A stretch of DNA of 64,000 bases from Flavobacteriales bacterium 34_180_T64. GTDB lineage: Bacteria > Bacteroidota > Bacteroidia > Flavobacteriales > Flavobacteriaceae. The notes below the pieces were generated by a model. That model was given only the letters and a program-made list of their open reading frames with translations, was not told the origin of the DNA and ran no database searches. Both the position numbers and the translations under genes were made by a program. The DNA is taken from contig MAAR01000009.1 of NCBI GenBank assembly GCA_002162765.1, forward strand, positions 62,001 to 126,000. The letters run 5' to 3'. This document shows, one piece after another, positions 26,453 through 35,600 of this stretch (positions are counted from its first letter, which is position 1; the number at the start of each line of letters is the position of its first letter).

Positions 26453-27151
26453 TTATAAATGTAAGCCACATTCCGTTTTCGGATTGTTATTCCATCGACC
26501 ACTTCTATCATCCCCTGGAATTGTACAATGTTTGCATCCAATAGAACCAAAGCCTTGAGAGACCATTGGATGAAAAGGCAATTCATGTGTCTTAATGTAT
26601 TCATCTCGCTCTTCTTTTGAAATATCTAATAAAGGGTAAAACTTTAAAATGCCTTTGCGCATTTCAAAAATATCCAGCGATGACCGATGATCACTTTGCC
26701 ATTCCATAAGACCTGAAATCCAAACTTTATAATGTGTCTTTATTAAATCTAAAGGTTTAACCTTATTTATTGAACAACAAAAATCAGGATTTTTACTCCA
26801 AGTTTCATCCTGAGTAGTGAAGTCGTGTTCTTCTTTAATTGCACTTATTGACGAAACGTTAAGTCCATAAAGTTCGGTAAGTTCTTTTTTATATTTAAGT
26901 GTATCATCAAAGTGGTATCCTGTATCGATAAAATAGACTTTCTGATTTTTATTAATATCTGAAAGTAATTTTAACAAAAATGCAGAAGTGGCTGCAAATG
27001 AACTTGTAAGCATCACATCGGTTTCGGCAAAGTCAATATAAAGTTCTTTTATGCGCTCTCGAACAGTTAGTAAATTGTACTTTTTGTTCAATAACTTAAT
27101 TCTATCTTCTGATAGATCCGTAGTATTTACGGCCAATGAGGTGTCCAACAT
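26453..27151 (-). CDS. cysH: assimilatory APS/PAPS reductase (4Fe-4S type)
   Basis: CysH reduces activated sulfate to sulfite using thioredoxin. The PP-loop-like ATP-pyrophosphatase core shows TSSFAATSAF and FIDTGYHFDDTL. Four cysteines sit in the pattern CC at 125-126 and CxxC at 206-209, the signature of iron-sulfur enzymes that mainly use APS rather than PAPS. The C-terminal catalytic motif is ECGLH (Cys228). I start it at the ATG at complement 27149-27151 (232 residues, standard length); an in-frame TTG at 27184 would add eleven residues. No other sulfate-assimilation gene is adjacent. A 13-bp hairpin lies about 40 bases upstream of the start (27192-27223). Confidence 0.93.
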   Translation of the reverse strand: MLDTSLAVNTTDLSEDRIKLLNKKYNLLTVRERIKELYIDFAETDVMLTSSFAATSAFLLKLLSDINKNQKVYFIDTGYHFDDTLKYKKELTELYGLNVSSISAIKEEHDFTTQDETWSKNPDFCCSINKVKPLDLIKTHYKVWISGLMEWQSDHRSSLDIFEMRKGILKFYPLLDISKEERDEYIKTHELPFHPMVSQGFGSIGCKHCTIPGDDRSGRWNNNPKTECGLHL

Positions 27152-27191
27152 GTTATTTCGGATAAAAATATCTTTAATGCGCAATTTATAA

Positions 27192-27223
27192 CTATCATTT
27201 CACTAAAAAAAGTGAAATGATAG
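27192..27223. promoter_or_regulatory. perfect 13-bp inverted repeat in the cysH leader
   Basis: CTATCATTTCACT (27192-27204) and AGTGAAATGATAG (27211-27223) are perfect inverted repeats around a 6-base A loop. On the minus strand it lies between the DUF1456 stop and the cysH start and lacks a following T-run, so it is not a normal terminator. An operator or a leader RNA hairpin controlling cysH is possible. Confidence 0.6.
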
Positions 27224-27247
27224 AAATATAAGAATAATAATAATAGG

Positions 27248-27484
27248 CTATTTTTTTTCCTTCTTAGGCAATGGACCTCGCAAATGAATAACTAAACCAT
27301 TAAGGAAGTTACGCAATATTTGATCACCACACTCCATATATTTAGGATGGTCTTCATTTCTGAAAAGTGCGCCGAGTTCACTTTTGGAAATCCTGAAATC
27401 CACAAGCGCTAATATTTTAACAATATCATCATCTCTTAGTTTTAATGCGACTCTCAGTTTTTTAAATATATCGTTATTAGTCAT
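27248..27484 (-). CDS. DUF1456 family protein, single-domain form
   Basis: A 78-residue protein corresponding to one DUF1456 unit. The start NNDIFKKLRVALKLRDDDIV and the helix FRISKSELGALFRNEDHP, then the ILRNFLNGLVIHLRGP ending, match the repeat found in the E. coli YehS family. YehS-type proteins normally contain two such units (about 155 residues); here only one is present, followed by a short basic tail (KKEKK). Function is unknown. It lies upstream of cysH on the same strand, 96 bases from the ATG start, and may be co-transcribed. Confidence 0.8.
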   Translation of the reverse strand: MTNNDIFKKLRVALKLRDDDIVKILALVDFRISKSELGALFRNEDHPKYMECGDQILRNFLNGLVIHLRGPLPKKEKK

Positions 27485-27622
27485 CAGATATACAGGTTTT
27501 TTATGGTGTTATTAATTGTAAAAACGAAAGTACATAAAATTCGAGAATAAGGGTAATGTATTTTATCGATAATGTTTTTTGACTACTGAATTATCGATGA
27601 AATGCAAAAATCACGTAAATAA

Positions 27623-27653
27623 TTGAAAATCAGTTAGATATGTTTTATATTTG
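27623..27653 (+). promoter_or_regulatory. promoter upstream of the TerB-like gene
   Basis: TTG (27623-27625) and TATATTTG (27646-27653) are separated by 20 bases, matching the Bacteroidota promoter pattern. The start codon at 27776 is about 118 bases from the predicted transcription start, a long leader for this genome. Confidence 0.5.
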
Positions 27654-27775
27654 TATGAAAGTATGAAATGTACGATGAATTACTCTTAATTTTTCGATGA
27701 GACACTAATAATCAACGATTATGTAATGTATAAACTGTTTAACTTTATAATAAGAAAATTAAAACTCCCTCAGTT

Positions 27776-28177
27776 ATGATAAATCGTGTTGAAAAATTGA
27801 GCTTGCTTTCAGAGATGATCGCCTTTGCACAAACTGACGAAAATATTAGATCTATTGAATACAAATTTCTTTCTGGAGTGGCTAAGCAATTAGAAATATC
27901 CAAAGAAGACTTTGATTATCTATTTAAATATCCGGTAAACTATGTGCATTTAAAGAGTCATAGTGAACGTATAGTACAGTTTCATAGACTCGTATTATTA
28001 ATGAATTTGGAGAAGGATATTTCTAGTAAAGAACTTGTTAAACTCCATAACTTTGGCTTAAGAATGGGACTAAGTCATGAATCCATAAATAAAGTATTGG
28101 ATTTAATGGAAAGCTTCCCTAATAAAGTAGTGCCACCAGATTTTTTAATAGATATATTTAAAGTTCAATATAATTAG
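27776..28177 (+). CDS. TerB-like helical protein, unknown function
   Basis: A 133-residue all-helical cytoplasmic protein. The opening ([25 protein letters not shown]) and the later [22 protein letters not shown] resemble the TerB/tellurite-resistance-like helical fold, in which an acidic residue pair near the first helix end binds metal; here it would be around TDENI. No tellurite genes are nearby, so this says fold, not function. It converges with uvrB and the two reading frames overlap by 4 bases at the stop codons. A promoter lies at 27623-27653. Confidence 0.6.
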   Translation: MINRVEKLSLLSEMIAFAQTDENIRSIEYKFLSGVAKQLEISKEDFDYLFKYPVNYVHLKSHSERIVQFHRLVLLMNLEKDISSKELVKLHNFGLRMGLSHESINKVLDLMESFPNKVVPPDFLIDIFKVQYN

Positions 28178-30177
28178 ACTTTTAATTGTTCTAATTTATT
28201 TTGATACGCTTTAATTTCATCTCTAAATTTTGCCGCCTGTAAGAAATCTAATGCTTTTGCAGCTTGTTCCATAATTTTACGTTTTTCACGAATTTTCTTT
28301 TCTAATTCACCTTTAGTAAGATATTCACTTTCGGGTTCGGCAGCTTTAGCAGCTTCTAACGCGTAACTATAAGTACTTACAGAGTTTTTTGCCAATGCGC
28401 TATTCAGACTTTTATTTAATGCAGTTGGGGTAATTTTATTTTCTGTGTTATAATTAATTTGTTTTTCGCGCCTATAGTTAGTCTCATCAATAGTCTTTTG
28501 CATGCTTTTAGTGATTTTATCGGCATACATAAGCGCCTTACCTTCAAGGTGACGCGCTGCTCTACCAACCGTTTGTGTCAATGATCTCGCAGATCGTAAA
28601 AAGCCTTCCTTATCTGCATCAAGGATTGCAACTAATGAAACTTCAGGCAAATCTAAGCCTTCTCTTAGTAAATTAACACCAACTAAAACATCAAAAACAC
28701 CACGCCTTAAATCTTGCATGATTTCAACGCGCTCAAGTGTATCGACATCACTATGAATGTAGCGACAACGAATTTGAATCCTATCAAGATATTTCGTCAA
28801 TTCCTCAGCCATACGTTTTGTGAGGGTTGTTACCAACGTACGTTCATCTTTTTCGACCCGTTGTTGAATTTCTTCAATTAAATCATCAATTTGATTTAAA
28901 CTTGGCCTGACTTCAATTATTGGATCTAAAAGTCCCGTTGGGCGAATGACTTGTTCGATATATACACCATCTGTCTTTTGTAATTCATAATCAGCTGGAG
29001 TTGCACTTACATAAATAACTTGATTTTGAAGCGCTTCAAATTCTTCAAATTTTAAGGGCCTATTATCCATAGCAGCAGGTAATCTAAAGCCATATTCTAC
29101 CAAGTTTTCCTTTCTGCTTCTATCGCCTCCATACATGGCATGTACTTGAGAAATTGTGACATGACTTTCATCTACAACCATTAAAAAATCATCTGGAAAA
29201 TAATCGAGTAAACAGAATGGACGTGTACCAGGAGCACGACCATCTAGGTAACGTGAATAATTTTCTATTCCTGAACAATATCCTAATTCACGAATCATTT
29301 CGAGATCAAATTCTGTTCGCTCCTTAAGACGTTTTGCTTCTAAATGCTTTCCAATTTCCTTAAAATAATCATGCTGCTTTACTAAATCGTCCTGAATATC
29401 TTTGATAGCGCCCTGTAAAACCTCAGGTGAAGTCACAAACATATTTGCGGGATAAATGGTTAGTCGGTCATATGTTTCAACAACAGCATTGGTCTGAATA
29501 TTGAATGCTTCAATTTCTTCGATCTCATCTCCAAAAAAATGTATTCTAAAGGCGTCGTCGGCATAACTTGGAAAAATATCTACAGTATCTCCTTTTATTC
29601 TGAAATTTCCATGATTAAAATCGGCTTCCGTTCTTGAATATAAACTTTGTACAAGGTTATGTAATAATTCAGTTCGAGAAATGATTTGATCTTTCTTAAG
29701 CGTAATCACATTTTTTTGAAATTCAACCGGATTTCCTATTCCATAAAGACAAGAAACAGAAGCGACAACAATTACGTCGCGCCTCCCAGAAAGAAGGGAA
29801 GAGGTTGTGCTCAACCTCATTTTTTCGATTTCCTCGTTTATAGATAAATCTTTTTCAATATAAACTCCCGAAACTGGTATGTAGGCTTCTGGCTGGTAAT
29901 AGTCATAATAAGACACAAAATATTCAACAGCATTTTCTGGAAAAAACTGTTTAAATTCAGAATATAATTGTGCTGCTAAAGTTTTGTTGTGAGCTAAAAC
30001 GAGTGTAGGTCGTTCAACGGATTCAATCACATTTGCGACAGTAAAAGTTTTACCAGACCCAGTAACACCGAGCAAAGTTTGATATTTCTCATTAGAATTG
30101 ATGCCGTCAACAAGTTGCTTGATAGCTTGAGGTTGATCGCCAGTTGGATTAAATTCTGATTGGATTTTAAATTTCAT
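28174..30177 (-). CDS. uvrB: excinuclease ABC subunit B
   Basis: UvrB is the damage-verifying helicase of nucleotide excision repair; it is loaded on DNA by UvrA and then recruits UvrC. Residues 37-44 (GVTGSGKT) are Walker A. The beta-hairpin region with [12 protein letters not shown] follows at about 80-92, the DEAD-like box is VDESH, and helicase motif VI is QTVGRAARH. The C-terminal UVR motif ([20 protein letters not shown]) contacts UvrC. I use the ATG at complement 30175-30177; a TTG at 30222 would add 15 residues with no family match. 667 residues is normal. The gene is alone. Confidence 0.97.
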   Translation of the reverse strand: MKFKIQSEFNPTGDQPQAIKQLVDGINSNEKYQTLLGVTGSGKTFTVANVIESVERPTLVLAHNKTLAAQLYSEFKQFFPENAVEYFVSYYDYYQPEAYIPVSGVYIEKDLSINEEIEKMRLSTTSSLLSGRRDVIVVASVSCLYGIGNPVEFQKNVITLKKDQIISRTELLHNLVQSLYSRTEADFNHGNFRIKGDTVDIFPSYADDAFRIHFFGDEIEEIEAFNIQTNAVVETYDRLTIYPANMFVTSPEVLQGAIKDIQDDLVKQHDYFKEIGKHLEAKRLKERTEFDLEMIRELGYCSGIENYSRYLDGRAPGTRPFCLLDYFPDDFLMVVDESHVTISQVHAMYGGDRSRKENLVEYGFRLPAAMDNRPLKFEEFEALQNQVIYVSATPADYELQKTDGVYIEQVIRPTGLLDPIIEVRPSLNQIDDLIEEIQQRVEKDERTLVTTLTKRMAEELTKYLDRIQIRCRYIHSDVDTLERVEIMQDLRRGVFDVLVGVNLLREGLDLPEVSLVAILDADKEGFLRSARSLTQTVGRAARHLEGKALMYADKITKSMQKTIDETNYRREKQINYNTENKITPTALNKSLNSALAKNSVSTYSYALEAAKAAEPESEYLTKGELEKKIREKRKIMEQAAKALDFLQAAKFRDEIKAYQNKLEQLKV

Positions 30178-30222
30178 TGAGCAACTATAAGAGCTTGTTT
30201 TCTGGCTTATAAATTTAAACAA

Positions 30223-32556
30223 TTAACGCACAAGCGCAAAATGACCTTGATAGATTCTTCCATCAATTAAGGTAACAATAAACCAATAATCATCACTAGG
30301 TAATACATCGCCATTTAAAGTTCCATCCCAACCATTATTAAGATGATTTTGATGAGCTAATAATTTTCCATAGCGATTAAATATTTTAATATCAATGCCT
30401 TGATTGAATTCTGAATTGACACCATAAATTTTCCATGTATCATGAACATTGTCATCATTAGGAGTGAAATATTGTGGAAATCCGAGTATAGAAACTATTT
30501 GTTCCGTTATTCCACAACCATTACGATCTCTAACATAAACAGTATGAAATCCAGGCGAAATGTTAGAAAACACCGGTAATCCCTGGTAGAAGCCATTGAT
30601 TTCATCTAAGGCATATTCATAAAATCCTTCTCCAGAAGTTTGAATGGTTATGGTATTATTCTGACCTCCTTCTACAATTGATATGTTTTCGATTATAGCA
30701 ATATCAGACCCTGAAACTGTAATAGTCCGAGAGGCTGAACAACCATTTGGATCCGTAACAATAACCGTATATATCCCAATTTCATTGATTTCATTGAACG
30801 ATGTATTAACTCCAGTAGGATTTCCATTTAGTAACCATTCATAATAGTAATTGCTCGGTGAATCATATTGGACACCACCATAAATTGTTATGGTTTCAGG
30901 GTAATGATTTAAACAATATATCAAAGCTTCACCTTCCAAGAGAATAGGAGTATAAAGTACCACTAAATTAGTAGCGATAATTGCAAAACACTGATTATTA
31001 CTATTGATTTTAACGAATATCGTTTGCAAGTTCGGAGAGGTGTTTTGATAATCAGCTGATAAATTGTTGCTTTCAATAAAGGCATCTTCTTCCGTAGCAT
31101 AATATGATATCATAGCATCAACAGGAATTTGATTCTGAATTGACGCTGATATGTCATTTAGATTGAAATTTGCAACTCCATCAATTACAGTTCCATCACA
31201 TGCTTCCAAATCGGGAATTATTACTATATTATTTGAAATTTGTAATTGGAGTTCACCAATCGCATAGCAGCCATTTTGATTTTCAACACGAGCATAAACG
31301 ATTTGAAAAGGAGCGTTATTTTGAAAACTGTTTGGAGTAACTATAGGATTAGTAGTGTTGATTGCATCAGTTTCGGTATAAAAGAAATTTGAAACGAATA
31401 AAGAACCGTCAATATTAGTCAAGTTAGAAACCGCGTCATATAAATCATAAAAAGTAATACCATCTTGATTTTGATCACATTCAACTAATATTGAATCTAC
31501 AGCAATTGGATTTAAGGAGTACTCTATAATTGCTTCACCATATGCAATACAATTATTATCGAGAGTAACTTCAACATTATAAGTGCCAGCATCAACAACT
31601 TCGTACACTGGATTCGTTTCAGATACTTGTTCTATGCCATCTTTAAACCAAGTATAGGTGTTGGAAGTGCCTGGTTCTGTAGCATCTAGAGTATAGATTT
31701 CGTTTTCGCATAATGCAGTGTTAGTCGCTAATAAGCGATTTGGACCAATGTCGGTTGATAACTGAAAACTTCCTGCTTCTAGGAATACAGCTGAGTCATA
31801 TCTGTAATTTTGTTCGTCGGCAATCACTAATTTCACTTGATACACTTGATTTGGAATGACATTAGCTGTCGCTGTTAATATTGCCGTTTGACCATTGAAA
31901 TTAATTGGAGAAACAGAACCATTGAAACTTCCAAAATAAGTTTCATTTTCAGCAGGACAGCCTCCAACAATTTCTGGATGTACTGTTGTTACTTTTACGG
32001 GTATATCGGTTCCAGGAACGAGCGCAATGTTTTCGTATTGTGAAGCAGATTCTGGACGAATAAGAAATCCAAATAAGTCTGAGTATTGACAGGTTCCAGC
32101 ATTATTTTCTTGGTATTCTTCGGAAGCAAATATATACCTAAAACTTACTTGTGAAGCAACAGAAGTAAACTCAAATTCTATAATGGTTGCATTATGGGTG
32201 TTTGACTCATTCAAAACCGTTTCTAAATCTGAATCACCCGACCAATTTGGTGCATCATCATCGCTTAGAGAATTATTAGGGCCTTGAGTATTAATAAGTC
32301 TTCCAGTACTCAAAACAATACCACTTTGAAAAGGAAAAGTAGTTCCAGAGGCATCAAAAAAGCCATAGCTTTGATCCGTATTATTGAAATCGCCACCAAC
32401 AACATTAGTTACCGTTACGTTTTCAATACAATCACTATCGATTAAAACGTTCTCAATAAGTTCTTGAGGCGTATACGTTTGACTATCTACCTGAATATTT
32501 TGACCTAAAGCCACAGTAGAGCATACTAAACACAAAATTTGGAGAAACTTAATCAT
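30223..32556 (-). CDS. T9SS type B secreted protein with choice-of-anchor L head (2 modules)
   Basis: The 777-residue protein has a signal peptide, then a choice-of-anchor L domain (about 20-265; GIVLSTG and FASEEYQENNAGTCQYSD are its hallmarks). An Ig-like segment follows, then two copies of a roughly 90-residue module (CD..DG...FDL, later NPQ..YARVEN.NGCY), at about nt 30955-31505. A further Ig-like pair precedes the C-terminal gliding-motility-associated sorting domain (FTPNDDNVHDTWKIYG, then IFNRYGKLL and a GWDGTLNG strand), which sends it through the type IX secretion system. Start is the ATG at complement 32554-32556, as TTG 32562 would add two residues. Probably a surface adhesin. Confidence 0.85.
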   Translation of the reverse strand: MIKFLQILCLVCSTVALGQNIQVDSQTYTPQELIENVLIDSDCIENVTVTNVVGGDFNNTDQSYGFFDASGTTFPFQSGIVLSTGRLINTQGPNNSLSDDDAPNWSGDSDLETVLNESNTHNATIIEFEFTSVASQVSFRYIFASEEYQENNAGTCQYSDLFGFLIRPESASQYENIALVPGTDIPVKVTTVHPEIVGGCPAENETYFGSFNGSVSPINFNGQTAILTATANVIPNQVYQVKLVIADEQNYRYDSAVFLEAGSFQLSTDIGPNRLLATNTALCENEIYTLDATEPGTSNTYTWFKDGIEQVSETNPVYEVVDAGTYNVEVTLDNNCIAYGEAIIEYSLNPIAVDSILVECDQNQDGITFYDLYDAVSNLTNIDGSLFVSNFFYTETDAINTTNPIVTPNSFQNNAPFQIVYARVENQNGCYAIGELQLQISNNIVIIPDLEACDGTVIDGVANFNLNDISASIQNQIPVDAMISYYATEEDAFIESNNLSADYQNTSPNLQTIFVKINSNNQCFAIIATNLVVLYTPILLEGEALIYCLNHYPETITIYGGVQYDSPSNYYYEWLLNGNPTGVNTSFNEINEIGIYTVIVTDPNGCSASRTITVSGSDIAIIENISIVEGGQNNTITIQTSGEGFYEYALDEINGFYQGLPVFSNISPGFHTVYVRDRNGCGITEQIVSILGFPQYFTPNDDNVHDTWKIYGVNSEFNQGIDIKIFNRYGKLLAHQNHLNNGWDGTLNGDVLPSDDYWFIVTLIDGRIYQGHFALVR
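30955..31505 (-). repeat. two tandem ~90-residue surface modules
   Basis: Approximate boundaries of two consecutive coding units of about 275 bases each. Each begins with a cysteine-aspartate pair in a D/N-rich turn, contains a Y.T..DA..E.N or similar strand, and ends with an NxNxCxxI strand. The same unit occurs in the three following genes. Confidence 0.65.
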
Positions 32557-32637
32557 ATACAATTCTTACGAACTACAAAGATACAAATACCCTTGTAGTT
32601 ATGTGATAAATGGAATGTTAAAGCTCTTAAATAACGA

Positions 32638-35600
32638 TTAAAGGCGTAGTGCAAAGTGACCTTTTACCTGAAAAGCAATATCACCCTTTTTTACATCAGC
32701 AAGGAACCAATAATCAGTTGCAGGCATTAATGCACCATTATACCTGCCATCCCAACCTCTAGAAGTAGATGTAAGTTGAGTTAACAATTTACCATATCTA
32801 TCAAAAATGTAAATAATTGTCCCTGGTAAGGTTTCGACACCTGTTATATGCCACGTATCAAAATAGGAGTCTCCATTTGGTGTCATGAATTTAGGGGCGT
32901 CAATAACCACTACGTCCTTAGTTACTTCGGCACAACCGTTTAAATCGATAATTGTAATTGTATGATAGCCTAAAGCTACATTTTCGAAAACTGGAGAATC
33001 TTGAGGTTCTCCATCATCTAAAACATATAAATAATTACCTATTCCACTTATAGTGACCACTATATTGTTGGGATCTGAGAAATCAATAGTTTCTGTAACT
33101 TCTATTATGGCCGCTTCTGACTCTATCACATTAAAAACTTCAGTGGTTTCACATCCTAAAGGTGATGTTACAGTTACCCAATAGGTTCCAATTTCAGTAA
33201 TTTCAATTTCAGGTGTAATCTCATTTGTTGACCATAAATAGAGGTCTCCTGTATTATTTGTATTGGCACTAACTAGTAACGGTAAATTATCCAAACATAC
33301 TACTTGATCTCCAATTTCAAGAATCGGTTTTGGATGGACGATTGTATTAAATTGTGTTAGGCTATAGCATCCAGTAGACACATTTTCTATTCGAACGAAA
33401 ATAGTTTCTCCATTATAGGCTTCATGGGTAATTCCTAAATCGTTCAGACCTTCTTCAGCAGAAAAGCCATCGGTATAATAGGTTACGATAAAGTTATTCG
33501 GATTTTGTGTTCCAATTACAGCAACTGATTGTTGCACAAAATCGAATTCAAGAAGGCCATCAAAATCATCGTCGCAATCTTCGAGATCGTTTGGTTGATA
33601 CGCAATTGGTAAGCTGTTTACCACTAATTGAAATGGATAAATAAGGTAACATTGCGTAGTTGAAAATTCAACACGTGCATAAATTGTATCATTATTTGTT
33701 TGATAATTGTAATTTGAATTGAGTGCATTGGTTTGTTCAAATGCATCAAGTTGAGTTGAATAATAGGACACCAACACATCTGTAGTTTCAATTAAAAGTA
33801 TCGAATCTATATTGGATAACTCAAAACTATTGGTGTCGTTATCACAAATCTCATGAGTTTGAAAATCATTTATAGCCGGAGGGAGGTTAACTTGTAACTC
33901 TAGCGGAATCGCTAAATAACAATTGGAAATTGTATTTTCTATTTTAACATATACAGTTTGAGGATTAGTTAGATTTGTATAGGATTCAGGTGCTGTTATT
34001 TCATTGGTGTTGTTATCCAAATCACTAACTGACTCAAAATATGAGATTACAATATCATCTTGTCGTACATCTAAAATGTCAAATTCTGATTGTGTCAAGT
34101 CGAAAGTAACAATCCCATCATGATTGTCATCACATAAAATTATAGGCTGAGCAGGGTTTGCTTCTGGCGCTTGTATTACATTTAGTTCAAAACTAGTGAT
34201 GGAATTACATATGGTACCATTATCAACTTGAACATAAATTTGTTGCGGATTTACGGTATTGGTATACTGCAAATCAATTGGGTTAATGCTGTTTTCGGCA
34301 TTCGCTTGAGACGTATAAAATGTAATCGTTAAGTTATCGGGAATGCCTTGGGAAATTTCTGAAATTTTTTGAGTTAAATCAAATGTATCAAAGCCATCAT
34401 TTTCAATAGTATCACACACAAACCAATCTGTTGGTTCATTAAATTCAGGATTTACACCGACCTCAATTGTAAATGAAGCAGTACTAAAACAATCGTAATC
34501 ACTTAAATTTTCTACACGAACATAGATAATTTGGGGATTAGATGTATTTTGAAAAGCACTATTTTTATCGATAGCATTAGTTCTATTATCAGCATCCATT
34601 TGGGATGTGAAATAGAGTGTTTGTTTGCCAGTTTGCCCATTGAGAATCTCAGTATCTTTAGTCGAAAAAGTGAAATCTCCTATGGCATCATAGGTGTCTT
34701 CACATATTTTATAATTACTTATTGGAATAAATACGGGAAGTGTATTTACAATAATTTCAAAGCTTTCAGTAGCATGACATCCTGTTATAGTATTTGTCAC
34801 TCTAACGAATATAGATTGTGTGTTACTTGAATAAGCTGTTGGATTAACAATAGAATTAATGTTCGAATCTGCTTCAGATAAGGTTAAATGAAACGAAATG
34901 GATCTATCTGTTGTGTCGGTAACCAATTCTGGAATTACGCTAGTTAAATCAACAATTGAAATTGCATCTTGATCGTTATCACATATTATAATATTACTCG
35001 GTGTTGCCGTAATTGGAGCATCCAAAATTTGAATTTCAAATTCATTAGTATCAGCACAACCAGTAATGCTATAGGTAATTCGAGTATATAAGGTTTGAGG
35101 ATTACTAATATTAGTGTAAAATGCTGGTAATGCATTCGAATTTGAGGTCGCATCAGCTTCCGTTTCGAAATATGTAACTGTAAATTCTGATTGACCTAGA
35201 GTTACCTGAGCATCGAATATTGCAAGCTCAATAGAGGTAAACCCATCTTGATCCGAATCACAAACTGGGACGGTGCCAATGGAATCAAATTCAATAACAG
35301 GGTTTACAATTAAATCGATTGTTTCGAACTCTAAACATGTTGGACTACTAATTGTAATATAAATGGTCTGTGGATTACTAGTAGGAATATAAAGTTGCGT
35401 GTCGTCAATCGGATTTGTTTGATTGTCACGGTCGGTTTCTGTTTCATAAAAAACGATGCTAAGATCTTCAATGTCATTCATAATTGAACCCGCAACATTA
35501 TTTAAATCAAACCCGTCAATGCCATCATTATTTTCATCGCATAAAGAGAAATTTTGAACATTGGTTCCCGTTAACAATAAGTTTGGATGAATTTCAACTG

